Below the pieces are notes generated by a model. It had not been told where the DNA came from. It saw nothing but the letters and a program-made list of their open reading frames with translations, and ran no database searches. The position numbers and the translations under genes are program-made. A DNA stretch of 64,000 nt from assembly GCF_029213205.1 (NCBI RefSeq), contig NZ_JARGNH010000003.1, positions 145,858 through 209,857 on the forward strand, in the 5' to 3' direction. Each line of letters starts with the position of its first letter. Position 1 is the stretch's first letter. Below are positions 8,364-17,029 of the stretch, in pieces. Source of the stretch: Pseudooceanicola sp. Lineage in GTDB: Bacteria; Pseudomonadota; Alphaproteobacteria; Rhodobacterales; Rhodobacteraceae.

Positions 8364-9139
8364 GCCGGACGCTTCCGATTTGGGCTGTGTGCCTTGGCCT
8401 CGGTCTCGGGCTGGGGGCGCTGATCGGGACGGCATCGGCGCGCGAGGATGTGGTGCTGGGCCTGTCGCAGAACCGGGTGCAGATCAACGCCAATTTCGAC
8501 GGCTCGGAAATCCTGATCTTTGGCGCGGTAAAACGCGAGGCGCAGATCCCGGCCACACCGCTTGAGGCGGTGATCACGGTGGCCGGACCTTCGGCACCGG
8601 TGGTTGTCCACCGCAAGGCGCGCCGCGTCGGCATCTGGGTGAACGCGGAAACCGTGCAGATTGACAGCGCGCCCAGCTTTTATGCCGTCGCCACCACCGG
8701 GGCGATGCACAGCGTGTTGAGCTACACCGAGGATCTGCGTCATGCGATCACGGTGCCACGGGCGGTGCGCTCGGTCGGGGCCGAGGCCGAAGACCCGGCC
8801 AGCTATACCGAGGCGCTGATTCGCATTCGCGAGGCGGATGGCCTTTATGCGACGCTGGAAAACGCGGTGGTGATGGAGCAACAGACGCTGTTCCGGACCC
8901 GCATCGCTCTGCCGTCCAATCTGACCGAAGGCGGCTATCAGGTGCGGGTGTTCCTGACCCGTGATCGCCAGGTGGTGTCGCAACTGGATACCATCATCGA
9001 TGTCCGCAAGGTCGGACTGGAACGCTGGCTGTTTGCGCTGGCGCAGGATCAATCTCTGATCTACGGGCTGCTATCGCTGGTGCTGGCGGTGTTGGCCGGT
9101 TGGGGCGCCTCGGCGGGGTTCCGGTTGCTGCGCGGCTAG
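8360..9139 (+). CDS. TIGR02186 family membrane-anchored periplasmic protein
   Basis: A 259-residue protein with a signal peptide (residues 1 to about 29, ending TASA), a beta-rich extracytoplasmic domain and a single C-terminal helix near residues 228-250 followed by a short basic tail. VVLGLSQNRVQINANFDGSE after the signal is the family signature. The family is alphaproteobacterial, of unknown function, and repeatedly found next to TauE/SafE exporters. The overlap with the upstream gene suggests it is a dedicated partner, perhaps a periplasmic receptor or gate for the exported anion. That role is inference. Confidence 0.85.
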   Translation: MSRTLPIWAVCLGLGLGLGALIGTASAREDVVLGLSQNRVQINANFDGSEILIFGAVKREAQIPATPLEAVITVAGPSAPVVVHRKARRVGIWVNAETVQIDSAPSFYAVATTGAMHSVLSYTEDLRHAITVPRAVRSVGAEAEDPASYTEALIRIREADGLYATLENAVVMEQQTLFRTRIALPSNLTEGGYQVRVFLTRDRQVVSQLDTIIDVRKVGLERWLFALAQDQSLIYGLLSLVLAVLAGWGASAGFRLLRG

Positions 9140-9162
9140 GATGGTGCGGGGCGGTGGCCGGT

Positions 9163-9257
9163 GAAAATTTTTTGAAAAATTTTCGCCACCCGCTGATACG
9201 GCGGCGCCCGAAAAGCCTTGGCCAAGGCTTTTCCCAAGACTTTTCGAGAAAAGTCTT
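9163..9257. terminator. Cluster of three AT-rich perfect palindromes between convergent genes
   Basis: Three hairpins in a row in 95 bases. The first has 10-bp arms GAAAATTTTT / AAAAATTTTC (9163-9172, 9175-9184). The second is a 24-base perfect palindrome centred on TTGGCCAA (9210-9233). The third has 10-bp arms AAGACTTTTC / GAAAAGTCTT (9236-9245, 9248-9257). They lie between TIGR02186 (+) and guaD (-), each flank starting or ending in runs of A or T, so they can stop transcription from both sides. Confidence 0.7.
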
Positions 9258-9265
9258 TCCCGGCC

Positions 9266-10558
9266 TCAGCCGCGCGCCTTCTGTCCGGCGATCCAGACTG
9301 CTTTCACCGCCCGGTCATCGCCCATCATGATGGTGGCAAAGACCTGTTCCCAGATGTCGTCGGCCCGCGCAGCGCGCTGGGCGATGGCCGGGGTCGAGGT
9401 CAGGTCGAGGGCGATGATATCGGCCTCATGGCCGACCTGCAGGTTGCCGATCTGCCCCTCCATCCGCAGCGCCTGGGCCGATCCGGCGGTGGCCAGCCAC
9501 AGCAATTGCGCCGCATGCAGCGGGGTGCCGGTGAGCTGGCCGATTTCATAGGCCGCCGCCATGGTGCGCAGCATCGAAAAACTGGACCCGCCGCCGGTGT
9601 CGGTGGCCAGCCCGACGATCTGGCCCTCGGCCTTGCGTCGGGCCATGTCGAACAGGCCCGAACCGATGAAGGTGTTCGAGGTCGGGCAATGCACCAGCGC
9701 CGCACCGGCTTCGCGCAGCCGGTCGCATTCGCGCGGCTGCAGGTGGATCGCGTGGCCGAACAGCGCCCCGGGGCCGAGGAGCCCGTGGGTTTCATAGGTG
9801 TCGAGGTAATCGCGGGCTTCCGGATAGAGGTCGCGCACCCAGGCGATTTCATCGGTCTGTTCGCTGAGATGGGTCTGCATCAGGCAATCGGGATGCGCCG
9901 CCCAGAGCGCGCCGAGCGAATCCAGCTGTTCCGGCGTCGAAGTCGGCGAAAACCTTGGGGTGACCGCATAGGTTGCCCGCCCGCGTCGATGCCATTTCTG
10001 CAACAGCGCCAGACTCTCGTCATAGGCGCTTTGCACATCGTCGCGCAGCCCGTCCGGGGCGTTGCGATCCATGCAGGTGCGCCCGCCCGCCACCCGCTGA
10101 CCGCGCTTTTCGGCTTCGGCGAAGAACGCGTCGACGCTCTCGGGATGGATGGTGCAGAACGAACAGATCGTGGTGGTGCCCTCGGCCAGGGTCAGGTCGA
10201 AATAGCGGGCCGCGACATCCCGGGCATAATCGGGATCGGCAAATCGGGTTTCCTCGGGGAAGGTATAGGTGTTCAGCCAGTCGATCAGCCGTTTGCCCCA
10301 GGAGGCGATGATTGCGGTCTGCGGATAATGGGCATGGGCGTCGATGAACCCGGGCAGGATCAGCGCCTCGCCCATCGCCTCGATTGTCGCCAACGGATGC
10401 GCCGCCCTGAGCTGCGCCGCCGTGCCGATCGCGGCAATCCGCCCTTCGCGGACCAGCACCGCGCCGTTGCTGTCAATGCGCACGGAATCGGCCAGCGGCC
10501 GCGCAAAGGGATCACCCTGCCAGCTGAGAACCTGCCCACAAATCAGCCGTTCCGTCAT
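9266..10558 (-). CDS. guaD: Guanine deaminase
   Basis: A 430-residue amidohydrolase that converts guanine to xanthine and ammonia. The zinc motif HAHYPQ (His 75 and 77) is followed by TFPEETRFAD, typical of guanine deaminase. HLSEQTDEI, FGHAIHL and ATDTGGG carry the later zinc ligands and catalytic Asp. I start at MTERLICGQ (10558), which has GGAGAG upstream; the frame extends to 10627 without support. It faces the nucleoside transporter and supplies the xanthine used by xdhAB at 47-51 kb. Confidence 0.93.
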   Translation of the reverse strand: MTERLICGQVLSWQGDPFARPLADSVRIDSNGAVLVREGRIAAIGTAAQLRAAHPLATIEAMGEALILPGFIDAHAHYPQTAIIASWGKRLIDWLNTYTFPEETRFADPDYARDVAARYFDLTLAEGTTTICSFCTIHPESVDAFFAEAEKRGQRVAGGRTCMDRNAPDGLRDDVQSAYDESLALLQKWHRRGRATYAVTPRFSPTSTPEQLDSLGALWAAHPDCLMQTHLSEQTDEIAWVRDLYPEARDYLDTYETHGLLGPGALFGHAIHLQPRECDRLREAGAALVHCPTSNTFIGSGLFDMARRKAEGQIVGLATDTGGGSSFSMLRTMAAAYEIGQLTGTPLHAAQLLWLATAGSAQALRMEGQIGNLQVGHEADIIALDLTSTPAIAQRAARADDIWEQVFATIMMGDDRAVKAVWIAGQKARG

Positions 10559-10683
10559 CCGTGCTCTCCTCGCGACATGATGGCAGGCTACCCTTGGTCG
10601 CGACGCAGGTAAATCGCTGCTGACCATTGTCGGCGGGGGGGGGCGGCCTCTATGCTCACCCCCAGTCGGCAGGGGGCGCGAAA

Positions 10684-12084
10684 ATGAGCGAAGACACGGA
10701 TCAGATCGCGGAAATCGAGCCCGAGGCCGAGGATGACGACGCGGCCTATGCGCTGAACCGCCGCGCCGTGGCGGCGATTCTCTTTGCGGTCGATACCGGG
10801 GATCGCGAAAAGCTGATCGAATTGATGGAGCCGCTGCACGCGGCCGACATCGCCGACCTTCTGGAACAGATCAACACCTTTGACCGTCGCAAGATGGTCG
10901 AGCTTTATGACCGCGAATTCGACGGGGAGATCCTGTCAGAACTCGACGAATCGGTGCGTGAAGAGGTCATCGGCCTGCTCTCGCCGCAGGTGCTGACGGA
11001 CGCGGTGCGCGAGCTCGACAGCGACGATGTCGTCGATCTGCTCGAATACCTGGAAGAACCGCAACAGGAACAGATCCTCGACGCGCTGGAAGACAGCGAT
11101 CGGGTCGCGGTCAAGCAGGCGCTGACCTATCCCGAGGAATCCGCCGGTCGCCTGATGCAGCGCGAGATCGTCGCGGTGCCCGAACATTGGAGCGTCGGCG
11201 AGGCGATTGATTTCATGCGCGCCCGCGAGGATCTGCCGGATCAATTCTATCACGTGATCCTGGTCGACCCGCGGATGAAGCCGGTGGGCTATGTGGCGCT
11301 GGGCAAACTGATGGCCTCGCCGCGGGTGCGGGCGCTGTCCGACCTGCTGGAACCTTCGTTTCGCACCATCCCGGTGGATCAGGACGAGGGCGACGTGGCC
11401 TATGCCTTCAACCAGTATCACCTGATCTCGGCCCCGGTGGTGGATGAGGACGAGCGTCTGGTCGGCGTTATCACCATTGATGACGCGATGTCGGTTCTGG
11501 ACGAGGAACACGAAGAGGACATTCTGCGTCTCGCCGGTGTCGGCGAAGGCTCGCTCTCCGACAGCGTTGTCGAAACCACCAAACAGCGGTTTCCCTGGCT
11601 GGCGGTGAACCTGGCCACCGCGATCCTGGCCTCGCTGGTGATCGCGCAATTCGAGGCGACGATTGCCAGTTTCGTGGCCCTGGCGGTGTTGATGCCGATC
11701 GTCGCCTCGATGGGCGGCAATGCCGGCACCCAGTCGCTGACCGTGGCGGTGCGCGCCATCGCCACCCGTGACCTCACCGGCTCAAACGTCTGGCGGGTGA
11801 TCCGCCGCGAGGTGCTGGTCGGGCTGGTGAACGGCGTGGCCTTTGCGCTGGTGATGGGGGGGGTCGGCGTGCTGTGGTTCGGGCAGCCGCTGCTGGGCGT
11901 GGTGATCGGCATCGCGATGATCGTCAACCTCGTGGTTGCCGGTCTGGCGGGTACGGTGGTGCCGGTGGTGCTGGAAAAAGCCGGGGTCGATCCGGCCCTT
12001 GCCTCGGGGGCCTTCGTCACCACGGTGACGGATATCGTCGGGTTCTTCGCCTTTCTCGGGCTGGCCGGGGCGGTGCTGCTGTGA
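10684..12084 (+). CDS. mgtE: Magnesium transporter MgtE
   Basis: A 466-residue Mg2+ channel/transporter. The order is an acidic N-terminal superhelical domain (about 20-135), a pair of CBS domains (about 140-270) that sense Mg2+, and a five-helix pore domain (about 290-466). The pore segment has LMPIVASMGGNAGTQSLTVA, with the conserved GGNAG(T/N)Q motif. Start ATG 10684 follows AGGGGG. The next gene begins 10 bases after its stop, so the folate enzyme downstream is probably cotranscribed. Confidence 0.95.
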   Translation: MSEDTDQIAEIEPEAEDDDAAYALNRRAVAAILFAVDTGDREKLIELMEPLHAADIADLLEQINTFDRRKMVELYDREFDGEILSELDESVREEVIGLLSPQVLTDAVRELDSDDVVDLLEYLEEPQQEQILDALEDSDRVAVKQALTYPEESAGRLMQREIVAVPEHWSVGEAIDFMRAREDLPDQFYHVILVDPRMKPVGYVALGKLMASPRVRALSDLLEPSFRTIPVDQDEGDVAYAFNQYHLISAPVVDEDERLVGVITIDDAMSVLDEEHEEDILRLAGVGEGSLSDSVVETTKQRFPWLAVNLATAILASLVIAQFEATIASFVALAVLMPIVASMGGNAGTQSLTVAVRAIATRDLTGSNVWRVIRREVLVGLVNGVAFALVMGGVGVLWFGQPLLGVVIGIAMIVNLVVAGLAGTVVPVVLEKAGVDPALASGAFVTTVTDIVGFFAFLGLAGAVLL

Positions 12085-12094
12085 GGGCGGCGCA

Positions 12095-12649
12095 GTGACG
12101 CTGGCCAAGAGCAAGGCCGCCGCCCGCGCCGAGGCCCTCGCCCGCCGCGCTGCGGCCTTTGCCGCGGGCGGGCCGGGGCAGGCCGGAGTGCTGTCCTCGG
12201 TTCTGGCCGGGTATCGCGGGGTGCCGCTGGCGGGATACATGGCGATGCGGACCGAAATTTCGCCGCTGCCCGCAATGGAAGAAGCCGCCGCGCATGGCCC
12301 GGTCTGTGTGCCGGTGATCGAGGGGGCGGGAATGCCGCTGCGCTTTGCCCGGTGGGAACCGGGGATGGCCATGGTGCCCGGGCCTTTCGGGGCGGCGGTG
12401 CCCGAATTCTGCGACTGGATCACGCCCGAAATCCTGATCGTGCCGCTGGTGGCCTTTGACCGGACGGGCAACCGGCTGGGCTATGGCGGCGGCTTCTATG
12501 ACCGGACACTGGCCGCCCTGCGCGCCGCCGGGCCGGTGCTGGCCATCGGCTTTGCCTGGGCCGCACAGGAAGTCGCGGCGCTGCCGCTCGAGCCGACGGA
12601 TGAAAGGCTCGACATGTTGGTCACCGAGAAAGGGATCGTGAAAGGCTGA
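12095..12649 (+). CDS. 5-formyltetrahydrofolate cyclo-ligase
   Basis: A 184-residue enzyme that uses ATP to convert 5-formyl-THF to 5,10-methenyl-THF, recovering a dead-end folate. The family motif RTGNRLGYGGGFYDR lies near residues 127-141, preceded by ILIVPLVAFD. It is a little shorter than usual for the family, mainly at the N terminus. The start is a GTG at 12095 with GAGGG about 7 bases upstream. It follows mgtE closely. Confidence 0.92.
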   Translation: MTLAKSKAAARAEALARRAAAFAAGGPGQAGVLSSVLAGYRGVPLAGYMAMRTEISPLPAMEEAAAHGPVCVPVIEGAGMPLRFARWEPGMAMVPGPFGAAVPEFCDWITPEILIVPLVAFDRTGNRLGYGGGFYDRTLAALRAAGPVLAIGFAWAAQEVAALPLEPTDERLDMLVTEKGIVKG

Positions 12650-13125
12650 GCCATGAGCGCGAACAAGGCACAAGACCGATCGGGACGTCCGGGCCTCTCT
12701 TGACGGGGCCTCCCTTGACGGGGGCGAACTGTGCGGCGGCGAGACCACGACCGGCGCCTTCCCGCCCTGACCATGGGGCGAGAGCATCGTCGGCGACGGG
12801 CGCCATGAGTCTGCCTAAGCATCGGGGCGCAGCGGGTCCTGGCCCGCCACCGGCTTTTCCCCGCGCAAAGCGGCGGTTTCGGGCTATATTGATTGTGCCG
12901 GGCTAGGCGGATTTCGATACCTTGCTGGCGCGGGTCAGGCCGCACCGGATCGGCAGATCCTGCCGCTACCTGGCCAACCCGGACCGCAACGACTTGGCTG
13001 CAGTGGCCGGGTTGATCCGCGCCGGTCTGGATCACCTGGCAAGCCGCAGGACGATCCATCCGCAGTCGCGCCGCCATGGACAAACCGCGCCGCATATGGA
13101 ATGGGAGCGGCCAAGGAGACCCATC
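12650..13125. other. 476-base stretch without a convincing gene
   Basis: The short frames here are low-complexity and lack family resemblance. A frame continuous with gltX reaches back to 12922 (AAVAGLIRAGLDHLAS) and could be a remnant of something, but I cannot name it. A TATATT at 12885-12890 resembles a -10 element without a good -35. A 15-base tandem duplication lies at 12691-12720. Confidence 0.5.
12691..12720 (+). repeat. Two-copy 15-base tandem repeat
   Basis: GGGCCTCTCTTGACG is followed directly by GGGCCTCCCTTGACG, one base different. Each copy contains TTGACG, a -35-like hexamer. No matching -10 element was found at the right spacing. Confidence 0.6.
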
Positions 13126-14454
13126 ATGACAACCACCCGCTTTGCCCCGTCACCGACCGGCTATATCCATGTTGGCAACCTGCGCACCGCGCTGTTCAAC
13201 TGGCTGATCGCGCGCAAGTCCGGCGGAACCTTTATCCTGCGTATCGACGACACCGATCCCGAACGCTCGAAAGAAGAATATGTCGAGGCGATCAAGGAGG
13301 ATCTGACCTGGCTGGGTCTGACCTGGGATCGGGTGGAACGGCAATCCGAGCGGCTGGATCGCTACGCGCGCGCAGCGGATCAGCTGCGCGGGATGGGACG
13401 GTTCTATGAGGCGTTTGAAACCCCGGTCGAGCTTGATCTGAAGCGCAAGAAGCAACTGAACATGGGCAAGCCGCCGGTCTATGACCGCGCCGCGCTGGCC
13501 CTGTCCGAGGCCGAGCGCGCCAAGCTGCGCGGCGAGCGCGGCGATGGGGTCTGGCGGTTTAAGCTGGATCAGGAGCGGATCGAATGGGTCGACGGGATCC
13601 TGGGCGACATTTCCATTGATGCGGCCAGCGTCTCGGACCCGGTGCTGATCCGGGCCGATGGCCAGGTGCTCTATACCATCGCCTCGGTGGTCGATGACAT
13701 CGAGATGGGGGTGACCCATGTGGTGCGCGGATCGGACCATGTGACCAACACCGCGACGCAAATCCAGATCATTCGCGCGCTTGGCGCCGAACCGCCCGCC
13801 TTTGCCCATCACTCACTGTTGACCGGCCCGCAAGGCGAGGCGCTGTCGAAACGGCTGGGCACCCTGTCGATCCGCGACCTGCGCGCCCGCGGGGTGGCGC
13901 CGATGGCGCTGCTCAGCCTGATGGCGCGGCTGGGATCGTCGCAACCGGTCGAGCTGCGCGACAGCCCCGAGGCATTGGTCGAGGGGTTCGAGCTGAGCCA
14001 TTTCGGCGCGGCGCCGACGAAATTCGATGAAAACGACCTGTTCCCTCTGACCGCTCATGTGCTGCGGGCGACGCCGCTGGCGGAGGTGGCCGAACGGCTG
14101 ACCGCGGCGGGGGTTCCGGCAGGCCAAGCGGAACGGTTCTGGCTGGTGGTGCGCGACAATATAACCACCTTGGGCGAGGTCGACGACTGGTGGAAACTCT
14201 GCGCCGAGGGCGCCGATCCGGTGATCGAGGACGAGGACCGTGACTTCGTCGCCGAGGCGCTGGCGCTGCTGCCGGATGGGCCCTACACCGACGAAAGCTG
14301 GAGCCAATGGACCAATGCGGTCAAGGCCGCCACCGGGCGCAAGGGGCGCGGGCTGTTCATGCCGCTGCGCAAGGCACTGACCGGTCAGGCGCATGGGCCG
14401 GATATGGCGCAGCTGCTGCCGCTGTTGCAGGTCATCCGCGCGAAACAGGGGTAG
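13126..14454 (+). CDS. gltX: Glutamyl-tRNA synthetase (class I)
   Basis: A 442-residue aminoacyl-tRNA synthetase. The HIGH motif appears as [17 protein letters not shown] near residues 9-25, and the KMSKS equivalent as EALSKRLG near 240. [13 protein letters not shown] follows the first motif as in GluRS. Alphaproteobacteria often carry two GluRS genes; this short form resembles the GluRS2 type, but I cannot tell which from one window. Start ATG 13126 has AAGGAG 8 bases upstream. An AT-rich palindromic terminator follows the stop. Confidence 0.95.
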   Translation: MTTTRFAPSPTGYIHVGNLRTALFNWLIARKSGGTFILRIDDTDPERSKEEYVEAIKEDLTWLGLTWDRVERQSERLDRYARAADQLRGMGRFYEAFETPVELDLKRKKQLNMGKPPVYDRAALALSEAERAKLRGERGDGVWRFKLDQERIEWVDGILGDISIDAASVSDPVLIRADGQVLYTIASVVDDIEMGVTHVVRGSDHVTNTATQIQIIRALGAEPPAFAHHSLLTGPQGEALSKRLGTLSIRDLRARGVAPMALLSLMARLGSSQPVELRDSPEALVEGFELSHFGAAPTKFDENDLFPLTAHVLRATPLAEVAERLTAAGVPAGQAERFWLVVRDNITTLGEVDDWWKLCAEGADPVIEDEDRDFVAEALALLPDGPYTDESWSQWTNAVKAATGRKGRGLFMPLRKALTGQAHGPDMAQLLPLLQVIRAKQG

Positions 14455-14459
14455 TGGGC

Positions 14460-14485
14460 GAAAACTTTTAGCTAAAAGTTTTTCA
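14460..14485. terminator. AT-rich palindromic terminator after gltX
   Basis: A perfect 22-base palindrome at 14461-14482, arms AAAACTTTTAG / CTAAAAGTTTT, followed by TTC. It is of the same A/T-stemmed kind as the three at 9163-9257. Confidence 0.7.
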
Positions 14486-14533
14486 CCGCGTCGATCCGAG
14501 GTCTGTGTGGGTCGGCAAGAAAGGACAAGCGAT

Positions 14534-15763
14534 ATGAGCGATCTGTTCAACTCATTCATGAGCGGCCCCGATGAAAACGGGCGCTTTGGCCTGTTCGGCG
14601 GGCGGTTTGTCAGTGAAACCCTGATGCCGCTGATCCTTGAGCTGGATGCGCAATATCAATTCGCCAAGACCGACCCGACCTTCTGGGCCGAGATGGACGA
14701 TCTGTGGAAACATTACGTCGGTCGCCCCAGCCCGCTTTATCACGCCGACCGGCTGAGCAAGCATCTGGGCGGCGCCAAGATCTATCTGAAACGCGACGAG
14801 TTGAACCACACCGGCGCGCACAAGATCAACAACGTGCTCGGACAGATCATTCTGGCGCGGCGGATGGGCAAGACCCGGATCATTGCCGAGACCGGCGCCG
14901 GGCAGCACGGGGTGGCAACGGCGACGGTCTGCGCCAAGTTCGGGCTGAAATGCGTGGTCTATATGGGCGCCCATGATGTCGAACGTCAGGCGCCCAATGT
15001 CTTTCGCATGCGTCTGCTGGGGGCCGAGGTGGTGCCGGTGACCAGCGGCCGGGGCACCCTGAAGGACGCAATGAACGACGCGCTGCGCGACTGGGTGACC
15101 AATGTGCGCGATACCTTCTATTGCATCGGCACGGTGGCCGGCCCGCATCCCTATCCGGCGATGGTCCGCGACTTTCAGTCGATCATCGGCAAGGAAGTGC
15201 GCTGGCAATTGGCCGAGCAGGAGGGCGAGGGCCGTCTGCCCGACACGCTGATCGCGGCCATCGGTGGCGGCTCGAATGCGATGGGGTTGTTTTACGAATT
15301 CCTCGACGACAAGGACGTCGGGATCATCGGGGTCGAGGCCGGGGGCAAGGGCGTCGACGACAGGATGGAGCATTGCGCGTCTCTGACCGGGGGGCGTCCG
15401 GGTGTGCTGCATGGCAATCGGACCTACCTGCTTCAGGATGACGATGGTCAGATCCTTGAGGGGTCTTCGATTTCGGCAGGGCTCGATTACCCCGGCATCG
15501 GGCCGGAGCATGCCTGGCTGCACGATACCGGGCGGGCGGAATATGTAGCGATCACCGACGCCGAGGCGCTGGAGGCGTTTCAGCTGTCATGTTCTACCGA
15601 AGGGATCATCCCGGCGCTGGAACCCAGTCACGCGCTGGCCCATGTGATGAAGATCGCACCGAAGCTGCCGCCTGAGCATATCATCGTGATGAACATGTGC
15701 GGGCGCGGCGACAAGGACATCTTTGCCGTGGCCAAACACCTGGGGTTTGACATCCGCACTTGA
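14534..15763 (+). CDS. trpB: Tryptophan synthase beta chain
   Basis: A 409-residue PLP enzyme that joins indole and serine to make tryptophan. The PLP lysine is K97 in [19 protein letters not shown] and the phosphate-binding GGGSNAMG are present, as is the C-terminal SHAL segment. Start ATG 14534 ([19 protein letters not shown]) is the usual one for the group. The frame is open back to 14393 only because it reads through the gltX tail and terminator. trpA and trpF are not adjacent on the downstream side, where the next gene is on the other strand. Confidence 0.96.
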   Translation: MSDLFNSFMSGPDENGRFGLFGGRFVSETLMPLILELDAQYQFAKTDPTFWAEMDDLWKHYVGRPSPLYHADRLSKHLGGAKIYLKRDELNHTGAHKINNVLGQIILARRMGKTRIIAETGAGQHGVATATVCAKFGLKCVVYMGAHDVERQAPNVFRMRLLGAEVVPVTSGRGTLKDAMNDALRDWVTNVRDTFYCIGTVAGPHPYPAMVRDFQSIIGKEVRWQLAEQEGEGRLPDTLIAAIGGGSNAMGLFYEFLDDKDVGIIGVEAGGKGVDDRMEHCASLTGGRPGVLHGNRTYLLQDDDGQILEGSSISAGLDYPGIGPEHAWLHDTGRAEYVAITDAEALEAFQLSCSTEGIIPALEPSHALAHVMKIAPKLPPEHIIVMNMCGRGDKDIFAVAKHLGFDIRT

Positions 15764-15809
15764 TCCCGGCGCACGTGATCCCGGCGCCTGTGCGGGCGCC
15801 TGGAGCGGC

Positions 15810-16190
15810 TCAGCCTGTCTCAGGACTGCATTGTTCCTGCAGCACCGCCAGCGGCACGATCTCCAGCGCCTGGGCGTGGGTGGCGTGCAGCGACACCAGC
15901 GGCGCGCAGCCCTCGTCATGGGCCTGCAGGAAGCGGCTGGCGCAGAGGCACCAGCGATCCCCCGGCTTCAGCCCGGCAAAGCCGAATTCGGGCCGCGGGG
16001 TGGACAGGTCATTGCCGACATATTTCGAATAGGCGAGGAATTCCGCCGTCATCACCGCACAGACCGTATGGCTGCCGGCATCCTCGGCGCAGGTGTTGCA
16101 ATGGCTGTCGCGAAAGAACCCGGTGACCGGGTCGGCGGAGCAGGGCCGCAGAGCCCCGCCCAGAACATTCACTGAGGGTGCTTTGTTCAT
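15810..16190 (-). CDS. DUF2237 family protein
   Basis: A 126-residue protein of a conserved bacterial family without a known function. Family marks are NVLGGALRPCS, HTVCAVMTAEFL, NDLSTPRPEFGF and GDRWCLCASRF. Several conserved cysteines (including HCNTC and CLC) suggest metal or redox chemistry, which is inference. ATG 16190 lies 8 bases after the stop of the TPR gene, with GTG codons at 16193 and 16196 as other options. No good ribosome site is seen, so it is probably translated by coupling. Confidence 0.85.
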   Translation of the reverse strand: MNKAPSVNVLGGALRPCSADPVTGFFRDSHCNTCAEDAGSHTVCAVMTAEFLAYSKYVGNDLSTPRPEFGFAGLKPGDRWCLCASRFLQAHDEGCAPLVSLHATHAQALEIVPLAVLQEQCSPETG

Positions 16191-16198
16191 CACCACGA

Positions 16199-16741
16199 TC
16201 AGTAATCCGTCGGCAGGCCGCGCAGCGCCTGATCGAGCGCGGCATAGGCCCAGCTGTCCCCACCGCCGCGTACCTCGATCTCGCGCAATTGCGCCAGCGC
16301 GCCGGTCAGATCGCCCTGGGCGATCAACCCCTGGCCCATGTAGGAGCGCGCCAGCACATAATCGGGATCGGCGGCGATGGCCTGTTGGTAGAACACCATC
16401 GCGACGTCGAGGTTGCCCAGCTTGCGATTGACGAAACCGCGATAGTTCAGAATGCGCGGGTCGCTCTGATCCTCGGCCGCGTCCAGCACCATCATCGCGC
16501 TCTGATAGCGTTCGCCATAGGCCAGTTCGCGCGCCGCCAGGTAGCGCATGTCGTCATTCAGCAGCGAGGCATCGGCTTTGACACATTTCTTGGTGGCCTT
16601 GTCATAGACCATCCCGTCTTCACATTTGGTGGTGGTCTCGGTCGGCTTTGGCGGGTCCGAACTTTCGCCGCCTGCGGCCAGGCCGACGCTGGCAAAGCCG
16701 AGCGACAGGATCGCGGCAGGGAAGAGGCGGGCAAGGCGCAT
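16199..16741 (-). CDS. Exported TPR-repeat protein
   Basis: A 180-residue protein with a signal peptide (1 to about 22, ending GLAA), a short Lys/Thr-rich cysteine segment (TKCEDGMVYDKATKKC) and then two to three tetratricopeptide repeats, the clearest being ILNYRGFVNRKLGNLDVAMV followed by FYQQAIAADPDYVLAR. TPR proteins act as protein-binding scaffolds; this one should sit in the periplasm. AAAGGA precedes ATG 16741. It is cotranscribed with DUF2237. No partner can be named. Confidence 0.85.
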   Translation of the reverse strand: MRLARLFPAAILSLGFASVGLAAGGESSDPPKPTETTTKCEDGMVYDKATKKCVKADASLLNDDMRYLAARELAYGERYQSAMMVLDAAEDQSDPRILNYRGFVNRKLGNLDVAMVFYQQAIAADPDYVLARSYMGQGLIAQGDLTGALAQLREIEVRGGGDSWAYAALDQALRGLPTDY

Positions 16742-16876
16742 CAGAGGTCCTTTCAGGGGCGAATTTCAACCCAAGCCTAACACGGTCAGGGAGACCTGGC
16801 GTTCACGGCGTCGTGACAGGAAAATCGCGGCGCTGGCGGCGGCGGAAAAAATTTTGAATGCGGGCAAAAATTCCTC

Positions 16877-16905
16877 TTGATCCGACTCACGTTTGGCCCG
16901 ATATG
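16877..16905 (+). promoter_or_regulatory. Predicted promoter of the ornithine decarboxylase leader
   Basis: TTGATC (16877-16882), 17 bases, GATATG (16900-16905). This would give a leader of about 118 bases before ATG 17030. Confidence 0.4.
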
Positions 16906-16911
16906 CGCTCT

Positions 16912-17029
16912 CAAGACGCCAACGCACGCGCCTCTGGCGAGAGGGGTTCACCCCTGCGGTTACGTAGCGACGGTAACGTCTCCCTTGGAACTGAGCGGTC
17001 ATATATGGCCGAGTCTATTGGAGATGACC
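16912..17029 (+). ncRNA. Structured 5' leader of ornithine decarboxylase (speF-motif candidate)
   Basis: The leader can form three consecutive hairpins: CTCT-ggcg-AGAG (from 16931), AGGGG-ttca-CCCCT (about 16941-16954) and GTTAC-N9-GTAAC (about 16958-16977). A cis-regulatory RNA called the speF motif is known upstream of ornithine decarboxylases of this COG0019 type in alphaproteobacteria. Position and host gene fit; I cannot align the consensus from memory. The odc frame is also open through the whole leader back to 16877, so a coding leader is possible. Confidence 0.4.

Noticed and set aside
12922..13125. N-terminal extension of gltX
   Set aside because: GluRS proteins begin just before the HIGH-like motif, and ATG 13126 has a good AAGGAG site. 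The extension has no family resemblance.
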